DNA from: Photorhabdus heterorhabditis
GTDB taxonomy: Bacteria > Pseudomonadota > Gammaproteobacteria > Enterobacterales > Enterobacteriaceae
Assembly (NCBI RefSeq): GCF_018448905.1
Contig: NZ_RCWA01000023.1
Coordinates: 1 to 52,481 of the forward strand
Direction: 5' to 3'
Length of the DNA stretch: 52,481 bases
The notes under the pieces are model-generated. The model was not told the DNA's origin and ran no database searches. It worked only from the letters and a program-made list of their open reading frames with translations. Positions within the stretch are counted from its first letter, which is position 1. Each line of letters begins with the position of its first letter. Position numbers and translations under genes: made by a program. Shown here piece by piece: positions 19,077-27,854 of the stretch.

Positions 19077-19829
19077 ATGAAGCTTATCAGCATTCCGGCC
19101 CTTTCAGATAATTACATTTGGTTACTCTGTGACGAAAATAGACACTCTGTCATCGTCGATCCGGCGGAATCACAACCTGTTCTTGATACCTTAAAATCGC
19201 ATGGCTGGATACCCAATGCGATTCTACTTACCCATCACCATCACGATCATGTTGGTGGCGTTCCAGGCATTCTTGATCAATACCCCGAGCTACCAGTATA
19301 CGGCCCAAAGGAAACACAGAGCAAAGGTGCCACAATGATAGTACGTGGCGGGAATAGCATCAATTTCGGTCATTTTTCTTTCCAAGTTATAGATGTTCCT
19401 GGTCATACTCTGGGACATATTGCTTTTTATCAGGCACCTTACCTCTTTTGTGGGGATACATTATTCTCCGGTGGCTGCGGGCGCCTCTTTGAAGGCACCG
19501 CTGAGCAAATGTATACATCTATAGGGAAAATAGCCGCGCTACCTGATGACACACTCATCTGTTGCGCTCATGAATACACCGTTTCTAATATGAAATTTGC
19601 GCATGCGATTCTACCTAATCAGGCCATCAGTGAATATCAGCAAAAAGTAACCCAAATGAGGGAAAACAATCAACCAACAGTACCAACCACGTTACAAATT
19701 GAGAAAAAAATTAACCTTTTCTTAAAGTGTGATGATGTTGATTTGCAAAGAAATATTGGAATTGAACCCAATACTCAACCGCTTTCCGTCGTTTTCCGTC
19801 AACTCAGAATGAATAAAGACCAATTCTGA
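19077..19829 (+). CDS. gloB: Hydroxyacylglutathione hydrolase (glyoxalase II)
   Basis: 250 aa metallo-beta-lactamase-fold enzyme. The metal-binding [10 protein letters not shown] motif is near residue 52; further ligands are in [21 protein letters not shown] and CCAHEYT. It hydrolyses S-D-lactoylglutathione to lactate and glutathione, the second step of methylglyoxal detoxification. Length and sequence match enterobacterial GloB. Starts 43 bp from the divergent yafS-like gene and precedes mltD by 71 bp on the same strand. Confidence 0.97.
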   Translation: MKLISIPALSDNYIWLLCDENRHSVIVDPAESQPVLDTLKSHGWIPNAILLTHHHHDHVGGVPGILDQYPELPVYGPKETQSKGATMIVRGGNSINFGHFSFQVIDVPGHTLGHIAFYQAPYLFCGDTLFSGGCGRLFEGTAEQMYTSIGKIAALPDDTLICCAHEYTVSNMKFAHAILPNQAISEYQQKVTQMRENNQPTVPTTLQIEKKINLFLKCDDVDLQRNIGIEPNTQPLSVVFRQLRMNKDQF

Positions 19830-19900
19830 TTAAGATAGTTGCCATATCAAGATAAGATAAGTATTATTGCTCGTCTTTTAAGCAACTATAAAAATTAATC

Positions 19901-21265
19901 ATGAAGACAAAAGCGATTCTGTTCGCATCTGTCTTGCTGGTTGGCTGTCAATCCGGGCCAGATTGGTCAACGACAGCCGGGCAACGGGCACAGAATTCGT
20001 CTTCAACGAGTCTGAAAACAGGCAAGGCAGCAGCAACTGATGATAGCGGCCAGTTTGCTGCCTACTGGAAGGATGGTGATCCTAGCACTCAACAAGAGCT
20101 ATGGGGATACATTCGTGATGAGTTGAAGATGAAGATCCCTGACAATTACAGGGTTCGTGAACAACGAAATTACTACTTAAAACACAAGAGCTATCTCCAC
20201 GATGTAACTTTACGGGCTGAACCGTATATGTACTGGATAGTCGGGCAGATTAAACAGCGCGATATGCCGATGGAACTGGTACTGGTACCCATAGTGGAGA
20301 GTGCTTTTAACCCGCATGCTACCTCACATGCTAAAGCAGCAGGTCTGTGGCAGATTATCCCAGATACTGGCCGCAACTACGGTCTTACTCAAGACAAATG
20401 GTACGATGCACGCCGAGATGTTGCCGCCTCAACAACTGCCGCATTGAACCTGTTGCAACGCCTCAACAAAATGTTTAATGGCGACTGGCTACTGACTATT
20501 GCTGCTTACAACAGTGGCGAAGGCCGTGTTATACGCGCCATGAAAGGAAATGAAGCAAAAGGCAAACCGACAAATTTCTGGTCATTATCACTGCCGAGAG
20601 AAACTGCGCTCTATGTGCCTAAAGTTCTGGCGCTTAGTGATGTCATCCGCAACAGCGATAAATATGGCGTAACGCTGCCAAAATCCAATAATCAACGGGC
20701 TCTTGCACAAGTTGATGTTGGGCAGCAAATCACGCTGTCTCAAGCCGCAGAAATGGCAGGCATGTCCCTAACTTCTATTAAGGCATACAACCCCGGATAT
20801 AAGCGAGGAGTGACATCCCCTAATGGCCCACATTATATTATGCTGCCAAAGTCAAAAGTTGATCAGTTTAAAAATTCATTGACAGATGGAACCGTTTTAA
20901 ACAATATTCGTCAGGAAGTTGCTAAAAATAACCTCCGCCTGAATAAACAAAGCCAATATAAAGTTCGTTCAGGTGATACATTATCCGTAATTGCAAAACG
21001 GTTTAATATTTCTATCCGTGAATTACAACGTATGAATAACCTAAGGACTGCCAATTTATTGAAAATCGGGCAGACATTGAGGGTAAATAACGACAACGCT
21101 ATTATTTACCGCGTTCGTCAGGGTGATTCAGTGGCCAGCATTGCTAAACGTCACGGTATTAATATTAAAGACTTAATGAGCTGGAATGACGGCATAAAAA
21201 TTACAGATGTCAAACCTGGAATTGAATTAACGCTTTATGTCAATGAATTTTCTGATGAAGCTTAA
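19901..21265 (+). CDS. mltD: Membrane-bound lytic murein transglycosylase D
   Basis: 454 aa lipoprotein. The signal peptide ends in LLVGC, a lipobox that predicts lipidation at Cys16. The SLT domain covers ~105-220 with the catalytic Glu in VPIVESAFNPHA and the AAGLWQIIPDTGRNYGL signature. There are two C-terminal LysM peptidoglycan-binding repeats (YKVRSGDTLSVIAKRFNI and YRVRQGDSVASIAKRHGI). It cleaves glycan strands to 1,6-anhydro products at the outer membrane or periplasm. Same order and spacing relative to gloB as in other enterobacteria. Confidence 0.97.
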   Translation: MKTKAILFASVLLVGCQSGPDWSTTAGQRAQNSSSTSLKTGKAAATDDSGQFAAYWKDGDPSTQQELWGYIRDELKMKIPDNYRVREQRNYYLKHKSYLHDVTLRAEPYMYWIVGQIKQRDMPMELVLVPIVESAFNPHATSHAKAAGLWQIIPDTGRNYGLTQDKWYDARRDVAASTTAALNLLQRLNKMFNGDWLLTIAAYNSGEGRVIRAMKGNEAKGKPTNFWSLSLPRETALYVPKVLALSDVIRNSDKYGVTLPKSNNQRALAQVDVGQQITLSQAAEMAGMSLTSIKAYNPGYKRGVTSPNGPHYIMLPKSKVDQFKNSLTDGTVLNNIRQEVAKNNLRLNKQSQYKVRSGDTLSVIAKRFNISIRELQRMNNLRTANLLKIGQTLRVNNDNAIIYRVRQGDSVASIAKRHGINIKDLMSWNDGIKITDVKPGIELTLYVNEFSDEA

Positions 21266-21304
21266 AATCCTTTCCCGGCGGTGTTTTAAGGACGACAATA
21301 ATAG

Positions 21305-21328
21305 ATGGCCCTCTTTTGGGGCCATTTC
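21305..21328 (+). terminator. Likely terminator of mltD
   Basis: atggccc and gggccat form a 7-bp stem, followed by a moderately T-rich stretch (ttcctttat). It is 40 bp past the mltD stop and marks the end of the conserved block. Confidence 0.65.
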
Positions 21329-21420
21329 CTTTATATCCAGTGGGATAAAGCTGAAATTGTAATATTCATAGCAGCTTCATAATCAACATCCCAGGATATT
21401 AAACATGCTATTATTCAATA

Positions 21421-23526
21421 TTATGATTCTACATTAGATAGCGTTATCACCCGATCTGCACAGGCAATCGTCGATGGTCTGTGGGCAATAATTATCCGAG
21501 TTATCGATAAAGCTGAAATCGCAGCATTAATAGAAGCTTCATTATCAATATCTAAGTGACTAGTCGCTTCATCCATGAATAAAATATTGGGGCGACGATA
21601 AAGAGCTCTGGCAATCAATAAACGCTGTTTCTGACCACCTGATAAGCTCCCCCCTAACTCACTTAACATTGTTTCATACTTCATGGGTAATTTAAGAATA
21701 TCTTGATGGATATTGCTCAATATGGCACATTTCTCAACCCATATTTCGTCTCTATTATCATCGAAACCAGAAATATTTTCGGAAATGCTACCAGCAAAAA
21801 GTTTATCTTCCTGTAAAACACAGGCAATATGCTTACGATAATTATTTAGCCCAACATCCATAATATTGATATTATTAAAAAGAATCTCACCATGAGTGGG
21901 TTCTATTAAGCCAGCCATTAATTTCATCAATGTAGTTTTACCGATACCAGAAGGACCAACAATAGCAACACTCTCACCAGATTCAAAGCAAAGATTGAGA
22001 TTATTAATAATTGGCTTACCATATTCATCATATCGAAAAGTTAAGTTCCTGACCTCCAAAGAGGATGCCTTTTCTGGTGCCACAATACGACGTGATTCTT
22101 TTTGCTCTTCTGTTTTAGATAACGCAATATCGGAAATACGCTCATTATGTAACGACAACATTCTGAATTGCAGAGCAATGTTAATTAGATTAGCTGTCCT
22201 ATCCGCAAACAACCCCCTATATGCATTAAATGCCACAAACATTCCTACGGTCATACTCTCATTAATCACTTGATTAGTCGCTAATCCAAGAATAGTAATT
22301 TGTTCTAATGTGACGATTAACGCATTGACTTCAGCAAAAATCATATCAAATTTATTAAGACGAATTTGAGAGTTACTTGCTTCTATATTGAGATTTAGCC
22401 ATTGTTGTGAACGATGTTTGATAAGACCTAATACTTTCAATGTAGTAATCCCATACAATGTCTCCATTAAATGAGAATTTGACCGCGCATTTTTTACAAT
22501 TTGCTCATGGGAAGCTTGTTGATAATATTCATAAGTTATTACCCGAAGTAAGGTATAAATAAGTGTAAATCCTACCACAACCCATAATAGCCAGCCGCCA
22601 TATAATAACATCATGATAAAAACACCCGTTACCATGATACTATCAATAACTCCTCTTACCAAGGTATCGGTAAACGTATCGCGAATAACATCTAATGAAT
22701 TAAAACGCGATTGAATATCCCCAAGTTTTCGTTTTTCAAAATAGACTAAAGGCAACCCCATTAAGTGATTAAATAAGCCATTTTTCCACTGTATTTCGAT
22801 CAAAGCCCCCATAACAATAGAAAGCCAAGATCGAATTAAACTAGCAAATGTCCGAAAAACTGTAAAAACAATCAGTCCAAGGCAAATAAGAACTAATAGA
22901 TCTTTATCCTTTGATAAAATCACATGGTCCATGACCAATTGCGTTCCAATCGGTAAGAGTATATTAACCAGCTCGACAATGATAGATAAGCTAATTAATT
23001 TTACCAGAAATGCCTTAACTCCTTGGACATTATTAAATAATTCTATAAGTCTTACTGGGTTTTGTATAGTTTTAACCTTAACTTTAAACTCATTATTAGG
23101 CCATAACTCAAGAGCCACGCCAGTAAAATGAGAGGCAACCTCTTTTAACCCGATAACTCTACGACCAAATTCTGGATCATGAATAATAAATCGTCCAAAT
23201 CGAATATGGACTAATACGACAAAATGATTCATATCCCAATGTAAGATACAAGGCAATTTTAGATTATGTAATTCATCCAGCTCTAAACTTAACGCTCGTG
23301 ACTGCATCCCTAAATTATTAACTATTTCACCCAAACCTGAAATATTTTTCTCCATATTAGAGGAACCAAAACGCTGCCGCAAAGAAGACAGTTCCACTTT
23401 AATACCAAAAGCATGCCCTACCATCGCAATACATGTTAAACCGCTCTCAGAGGCTTCATTTTGAATAATTTGAGGAACCTTTTGTTTGAAACCTAAATCC
23501 AATTTTTTGTAGATGTCTTTTAACAT
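21421..23526 (-). CDS. Peptide ABC exporter (CvaB/LagD type) with a C39-like domain lacking the catalytic Cys
   Basis: 701 aa. N-terminal C39-like peptidase domain (~1-140), six-helix membrane domain (~160-440) and ATPase domain (~480-701) with Walker A GPSGIGKTT, signature LSGGQKQR, Walker B ILFMDEAT and the AHRPS switch His. In the peptidase domain QNEASESGLTC has Ser28 (AGC) where double-glycine leader peptidases have the catalytic Cys; His101 (MNHFVVL) and Asp117 (IHDPEFG) remain. It probably does not cleave leaders as a cysteine peptidase but may still bind a leader, as C39-like domains do in other exporters. 2 bp after the adaptor gene, so one operon. Substrate unknown; possibly a peptide. 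Confidence 0.88.
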   Translation of the reverse strand: MLKDIYKKLDLGFKQKVPQIIQNEASESGLTCIAMVGHAFGIKVELSSLRQRFGSSNMEKNISGLGEIVNNLGMQSRALSLELDELHNLKLPCILHWDMNHFVVLVHIRFGRFIIHDPEFGRRVIGLKEVASHFTGVALELWPNNEFKVKVKTIQNPVRLIELFNNVQGVKAFLVKLISLSIIVELVNILLPIGTQLVMDHVILSKDKDLLVLICLGLIVFTVFRTFASLIRSWLSIVMGALIEIQWKNGLFNHLMGLPLVYFEKRKLGDIQSRFNSLDVIRDTFTDTLVRGVIDSIMVTGVFIMMLLYGGWLLWVVVGFTLIYTLLRVITYEYYQQASHEQIVKNARSNSHLMETLYGITTLKVLGLIKHRSQQWLNLNIEASNSQIRLNKFDMIFAEVNALIVTLEQITILGLATNQVINESMTVGMFVAFNAYRGLFADRTANLINIALQFRMLSLHNERISDIALSKTEEQKESRRIVAPEKASSLEVRNLTFRYDEYGKPIINNLNLCFESGESVAIVGPSGIGKTTLMKLMAGLIEPTHGEILFNNINIMDVGLNNYRKHIACVLQEDKLFAGSISENISGFDDNRDEIWVEKCAILSNIHQDILKLPMKYETMLSELGGSLSGGQKQRLLIARALYRRPNILFMDEATSHLDIDNEASINAAISALSITRIIIAHRPSTIACADRVITLSNVES

Positions 23527-23528
23527 AT

Positions 23529-24824
23529 CTATTTCCCTATGTCCTGTTCCGTAAGACTTGATTTAATGCCATAGAAAGGCGTAAACATCCATTGGTACAA
23601 ATAGCGTTTTTCCAAAAATACCGTAGTTTGCGCACGCATATTACTACTAATTTCCATGGAATTGCCTTGGTAGATAAAGCGATTTTCATCAAGTGTTGCA
23701 GTGACTTTATAGTAGGATTGATTAGTCATCGTATTGGATATAATAGGAGAATTACTGTAGCTTTTTAGTTCCTGATATGAAGCAGCCACATTAGAAATTG
23801 AAATAATATGTCCACCAAACTGACCAAATTTTTCATAAGGAAAAGCATCATAGCGTATATTGACTCGATCACCAATCTTAACATAGGGAATACTATTATT
23901 TGGCAGCCAGAATACTAAATAATAAAGTCGATCTTTTCCTGGACTGAGTTGTGCTAAACTATCACCTGTGTTAATCATTTGTCCCGGCGTTACACTTAAG
24001 GATTCCACCAATCCATCATAAGGAGCCGTGACTAACATAGCTTCATTTAGATCGATATTAGCCAGTTTTATTTCCAATTCTGAACGTTGATATTGATATT
24101 CAGATATTCTGTTATCAAATTCAACAGCCGTGGTAATCATATCACTCTTCAATTTTTCCACTTGAAGTTGCGCTTGTATTTTTTGACTATAAATATTTTG
24201 ATATATACCTTGTTGCTGATAGAAAAGAGATTTTTGATTTGCTAATTGATCTTTATTAATAAGCCCTTTATGTAGATATTTTGTGTAGGAATTGGAATAT
24301 TTTTCCATTGTAGCCAATCCCTCTTGGGCATCTCTAAGCAAATTTTCTACCGTAGAAATCACCCTAAGATACTCATCAATTTGTTGCTGAATATTCTTAA
24401 GTGTTTGGTTTTTATCTTCCTCTATTTTGGCAATAATTTGCTCAGTCAACATAATTTGACGATTTATCGATAAACGAGACTTTATGCTGACATTGCCTGA
24501 ATCACTAATTTTGCTGGAATCAATTTTATAAAGCTTTGTTCCCCTCGATACAAAATCACCAGGCTTAATATATTGATCTGTAACTATTCCCTGTGTTGTG
24601 GAAAACAAAGTTATCGTTTTAGGCGAAGTAATCACCTCTCCTACTACGTTAATGCGCCGGGTATAACTACCGAAAAATATCAGAAAAATTATGGATAACG
24701 CGATAACGGTAGAGAAGAAAAATACTAATGGTGCAGGAATGACAGAAATAATGTGGGCTTGACCAAGCCATGAGTTTTTATGATTTCTAACGGAATAATT
24801 ATAAGGAGTAATATTGTGTTTCAT
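23529..24824 (-). CDS. HlyD/CvaA-type membrane fusion (periplasmic adaptor) protein
   Basis: 431 aa. One N-terminal transmembrane helix (~residues 30-52, PAPLVFFFSTVIALSIIF), then a lipoyl-like half motif (GIVTDQYIKPGDFVSRGTKLYKID), a long coiled-coil (~115-245), the second lipoyl half (APYDGLVESLSVTPGQMINTGD, landmarks only) and a beta-barrel domain. Family knowledge: these adaptors link an inner-membrane ABC exporter to TolC for type I or microcin-like export. Starts the two-gene exporter operon, divergent from the dynobactin genes ~690 bp away. Export of that peptide is possible but not shown. Confidence 0.88.
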   Translation of the reverse strand: MKHNITPYNYSVRNHKNSWLGQAHIISVIPAPLVFFFSTVIALSIIFLIFFGSYTRRINVVGEVITSPKTITLFSTTQGIVTDQYIKPGDFVSRGTKLYKIDSSKISDSGNVSIKSRLSINRQIMLTEQIIAKIEEDKNQTLKNIQQQIDEYLRVISTVENLLRDAQEGLATMEKYSNSYTKYLHKGLINKDQLANQKSLFYQQQGIYQNIYSQKIQAQLQVEKLKSDMITTAVEFDNRISEYQYQRSELEIKLANIDLNEAMLVTAPYDGLVESLSVTPGQMINTGDSLAQLSPGKDRLYYLVFWLPNNSIPYVKIGDRVNIRYDAFPYEKFGQFGGHIISISNVAASYQELKSYSNSPIISNTMTNQSYYKVTATLDENRFIYQGNSMEISSNMRAQTTVFLEKRYLYQWMFTPFYGIKSSLTEQDIGK

Positions 24825-24886
24825 ATAGTTAATCCATGTTAATCGGTTAGTCGTCAGTAATAGTCAAGATCCTCTGATGTTCAGCA

Positions 24887-25020
24887 TATACCCGTCATCT
24901 TTCAAGTTGCCTCTTTGTTGTCTGCACTCGCTCACCCCGGTCACAGAGTTATCTGTTATCTATGCTCCCGGGGATTCACTCCCTTGCGGTCGCGACGCAT
25001 CTTGAAATCCATAGGGTATA
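24887..25020. repeat. ERIC-type repeat (134 bp)
   Basis: Complete ends (tataccc...gggtata). It sits between the exporter operon and the dynobactin genes. Confidence 0.88.
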
Positions 25021-25344
25021 GTGCAATTACCCATACAAATATTATGTGTATTATTACTACACATTTTCATAAAAAAAATCAATCGCTTTTGGAATGGGTT
25101 TGCTATAACTGGAGCCGATCAGGAAAGTAGAGATAAAAATATGTTAAAGGCTAAACTATTTCATACTTTCCATCATCTCCCCAAATACAGTGAAATTTTG
25201 TGAGACAAAACACATTTTAAAAAATAACCATTGCATTCACAAAAAAAGCGCGTATTTATAATAACCACAATATTTATAAGGTTTATCCGGGTTTAGTACT
25301 AGATATTTTAGTCCTACAGTTTATATTTATATAGATATGCCCGT

Positions 25345-25494
25345 ATGACTCCAGCAGTACGTCAAGAAATATAACATAGTCGAACGAGCATAAATGAACT
25401 GATGATATTCAGTACAATATCAACCCGAAAACCATCGCAAAGTGGAAAGAATATCTATACCCATGATGCACCGATGGGGCCATAACAATGTATA
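25345..25494 (+). pseudogene. Transposase relic (N-terminal HTH part)
   Basis: The frame reads MTPAVRQEI, a stop, then HSRTSINELM; after a frameshift it continues IQYNINPKTIAKWKE and THDAPMGP. This is the N-terminal helix-turn-helix pattern of IS481/IS3-like transposases (RQEI-x-SR-x-S-x-x-ELM-x-xY-x-I-NPKTIAKWKKR). At least one stop and one frameshift inactivate it, and the rest of the element is missing. It lies just 20 bp upstream of the dynobactin radical SAM gene. Confidence 0.7.
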
Positions 25495-25514
25495 TGTAGC
25501 CTGAGGGACAGATC

Positions 25515-26711
25515 ATGAATTTCATCAATGTAATAAAGCCTACTCATGTTTGTAATTTATCTTGTACTTATTGCTACAATGAAGATATCCGCAAGCCAAT
25601 TATGACAGAAGAGACTTTGTCCAGAGTCATTTTCGAAACTTTTTCTTACGCAAATCATTTAGGATGTTTTTCCGGTGTTGAATTTATATGGCATGGTGGC
25701 GAACCATTTATACCAGGCATAAAATTCTACGAAAACGTTTTACGGTTACAAGAAAAATATTCAAATGGAATCTCATATATCAATTCCATACAAACTAACG
25801 GAACACTTCTAACTAATAAATGGGTTAGTTTTCTTTCAAATAATGATTTTCTTGTTAGTCTTTCTATTGATGGCCCGAAAGCATTACATGACGCAAACAG
25901 AATAGATAAAAAGGGAAATGGCAGTTTTGATCGTGTGATGTCTGGAATAAGAAAATTAAACCAAGCAAACCAAAAGTTTGGTAGCGTACTTGTAATTAAT
26001 AAACAAAACAAAGAACATGTTGAAAATATATATGATTTTATGGTATCAGAAAAAATAGCATTCAATGTTATACCAATGACAAAGTCCGGTAGTGCTGTAT
26101 GCTCTTATGAAGATTTAGGTTTAGAAGCAGACGAATATTATGAACCTTGGATTAAGTTATACGATTTATGGTTTGATGCTGAAAATGATAGATATACTTA
26201 TATCTCTGATTTCGTCAGGAAAACACAAGCTATAATGGCAGGAAGGGCAGCTGACTGCATTGGGATGTCACAGTGCGGTAATGCAAACTGTTCCACAGAT
26301 CCCCTTGGTGATATTTACCCTTGTGCCAGCTTATCAGGTCATCCAAATCTTATATATGGCAATATCAATAAAAGCTCGCTTTTAGAAATAATGAATTCTG
26401 ACGTTGCTAAAGAATACCGGACAAGAAAACCAACTAAATACTGTAACGCATGCAAATGGCAACATGTTTGCCATGGCGGATGTCAAGCAAGATCATATAA
26501 ATTCTTTTCGGGTAATTATCATGAGAGAGATTATTATTGCCCTAGTTTATATAAAATATATGAACATATTGAGAAGAAACTTGCCACTAAAGGTATAAAG
26601 GCAAGAGAGCCCTATCCTAATCATATGGATGATGGATTAGGAGGGACACCTGCTTATATAGAATCATATATAAGCAATAAGCACCATCCTATAGAAATAA
26701 CTTTATTGTAA
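25515..26711 (+). CDS. Radical SAM/SPASM peptide maturase of the dynobactin locus
   Basis: 398 aa. RBS gaggga precedes the ATG. The canonical radical SAM cluster motif is CNLSCTYC (Cys13, Cys17, Cys20), followed by WHGGEPF and TNGTLL; the C-terminal SPASM-type region is Cys-rich (CGNANCSTDPLGDIYPC, YCNACKWQHVCHGGC, YYCPS). Family knowledge: such maturases bind auxiliary Fe-S clusters and, in the darobactin/dynobactin group, join side chains across short motifs. For dynobactin A the links are Trp1 C6 to Asn4 Cbeta and His6 imidazole N to Tyr8 Cbeta. The precursor gene follows by 14 bp, so the pair is one operon. The assignment rests on the neighbouring core peptide. Confidence 0.93.
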   Translation: MNFINVIKPTHVCNLSCTYCYNEDIRKPIMTEETLSRVIFETFSYANHLGCFSGVEFIWHGGEPFIPGIKFYENVLRLQEKYSNGISYINSIQTNGTLLTNKWVSFLSNNDFLVSLSIDGPKALHDANRIDKKGNGSFDRVMSGIRKLNQANQKFGSVLVINKQNKEHVENIYDFMVSEKIAFNVIPMTKSGSAVCSYEDLGLEADEYYEPWIKLYDLWFDAENDRYTYISDFVRKTQAIMAGRAADCIGMSQCGNANCSTDPLGDIYPCASLSGHPNLIYGNINKSSLLEIMNSDVAKEYRTRKPTKYCNACKWQHVCHGGCQARSYKFFSGNYHERDYYCPSLYKIYEHIEKKLATKGIKAREPYPNHMDDGLGGTPAYIESYISNKHHPIEITLL

Positions 26712-26725
26712 ATAGGAGAATAGAA

Positions 26726-26905
26726 ATGAAAAAGCTTAACAAAGCTAGCCAAAATAAAACCTGGAACAAAGCGCTTATAGATTGTGTCGGAAAAAAATCA
26801 AACTCACTACAAGGAAAACCTATTCGTTCTAATAAAGTTGAAAAGCTTGTGCAATCAGCAACTATTCCTTCATGGAACAGCAATGTACACTCATATAGAT
26901 TTTAA
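26726..26905 (+). CDS. dynA: Dynobactin A precursor peptide
   Basis: 59 aa with a strong RBS (aggag, 8 nt). Lys/Asn-rich leader of 49 residues (MKKLNKASQNKTWNKAL...), then WNSNVHSYRF at residues 50-59, directly followed by TAA. This decapeptide is, from memory, exactly the sequence of dynobactin A, a BamA-binding antibiotic from Photorhabdus found after darobactin. Trp50, Asn53, His55 and Tyr57 are the residues to be cross-linked. No follower peptide, so only N-terminal cleavage (Ser49/Trp50) is needed; no peptidase gene is adjacent. The symbol is by analogy with darA and should be confirmed. Confidence 0.93.
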   Translation: MKKLNKASQNKTWNKALIDCVGKKSNSLQGKPIRSNKVEKLVQSATIPSWNSNVHSYRF

Positions 26906-26922
26906 TTCCCGGTAATATAACA

Positions 26923-26955
26923 AGAGCCTATTAAGCACAATAGGCTCTTTATGAA
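26923..26955 (+). terminator. Terminator of the dynobactin operon
   Basis: agagcctatt and aataggctct form a perfect 10-bp stem with a 6-nt loop, followed by a T-rich stretch (ttatgaattt). It starts 18 bp after the precursor stop. Confidence 0.85.
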
Positions 26956-27049
26956 TTTATTTAAAGATAGCCACTTCAGATATATATAACCATTCCAATT
27001 AGACATCATATTTTCAGCATGATTCATGCTCATTATTACTGGCATCAAA

Positions 27050-27176
27050 TATACCTGTTATCTTTCAAGTTGCCTCTTTGTTGGCTGCACTCACTCACCC
27101 CAGTCACATAGTTATCTATGCTCCTAGGGATTCGCTCCTTTGCCGTCGCGATGCATCTTGAAATCTATTAGGTATA
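27050..27176. repeat. ERIC-type repeat (127 bp)
   Basis: 127-bp form with slightly diverged ends (tatacctg...aggtata). It lies between the dynobactin operon and the small secreted-protein gene. Confidence 0.88.
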
Positions 27177-27260
27177 AATTAACTGTGCCTGAGGATTAAA
27201 ACAGCACATCTTAGCAAAAACTCAATACCTCAGGCACTTTATTTTTAAACAAATCTTAGA

Positions 27261-27578
27261 TCACAGTACAGTATCAATTACACATTGGATAAAAGGTTTT
27301 ACCTCTTCACTTCTTTTCTTATCTAAAGGTTTTTTTGTTTCATCGGAAACATCAAACTTTCCTTTAAATTTTCCATCTGCATTCGCCGTTTTTTTATCTG
27401 ACTTTCCAGCAATACTAATTGTGTATGAATGCCCTTTGGGCAGTAAATCCGTACATTTACTCAAGGCACCTTTTTCATTTGCATGAATTTCATTATTAAC
27501 ATTATTTACTGATGTTTCCGCAAAAGAAAACGGAATGTAAGCCAAACCAAGTAATAAAGCATATGATAGAAATTTCAT
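27261..27578 (-). CDS. Small secreted/periplasmic protein of unknown function
   Basis: 105 aa, with aaggaaaag directly before the ATG. A typical signal peptide (MKFLSYALLLGLAYIPFSFA, cleavage probable at FA-ET) precedes a Lys-rich mature part of ~85 residues with two cysteines (SKCTDLL and FIQCVID) that could form a disulfide. I recognise no family. It follows the Xre-like and DUF2975-like genes on the same strand, ~60 bp downstream. Could be periplasmic or extracellular. Confidence 0.7.
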   Translation of the reverse strand: MKFLSYALLLGLAYIPFSFAETSVNNVNNEIHANEKGALSKCTDLLPKGHSYTISIAGKSDKKTANADGKFKGKFDVSDETKKPLDKKRSEEVKPFIQCVIDTVL

Positions 27579-27638
27579 CTCTTTTCCTTATTTACTAAAT
27601 TAATCTAACAATTAACAGTACTAACTAACACTAACCAA

Positions 27639-27845
27639 CTAATCTTTCTTAAACTCCAGTATATCTCCAGGTTGACACTCCAAATATTGACATATAGCAT
27701 TTAAAGTAGAAAATCTAATTCCCTTAATCTTTCCTTTTTTTAGTAACGAAAGATTCTGTTCGGTAATTCCTATTGATAACGCGAGATCTTTAGATTTAAC
27801 CTTCCTCTTTGCCATCATGACATCCAGAGTAATATGAATTGACAC
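27639..27845 (-). CDS. Xre-family HTH regulator (YozG-like)
   Basis: 68 aa, almost entirely one HTH_Xre domain: VKSKDLALSIGITEQNLSLLKKGKIKGIRFSTLNAIC (landmarks DLALSIGITEQNLS and LNAICQYLECQPGDIL). Family knowledge: these minimal Cro/CI-like regulators are typically paired with a DUF2975 membrane protein, as here (9 bp gap). Inferred role: control of its own operon, possibly through the membrane partner. Confidence 0.85.
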   Translation of the reverse strand: MSIHITLDVMMAKRKVKSKDLALSIGITEQNLSLLKKGKIKGIRFSTLNAICQYLECQPGDILEFKKD

Positions 27846-27854
27846 AGTGTACCC

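Noticed and set aside
25021-25203. 60-codon ORF between the exporter and dynobactin operons as a microcin gene
   Set aside because: No good RBS, no leader or double-glycine motif, and its sequence starts at the edge of an ERIC element.
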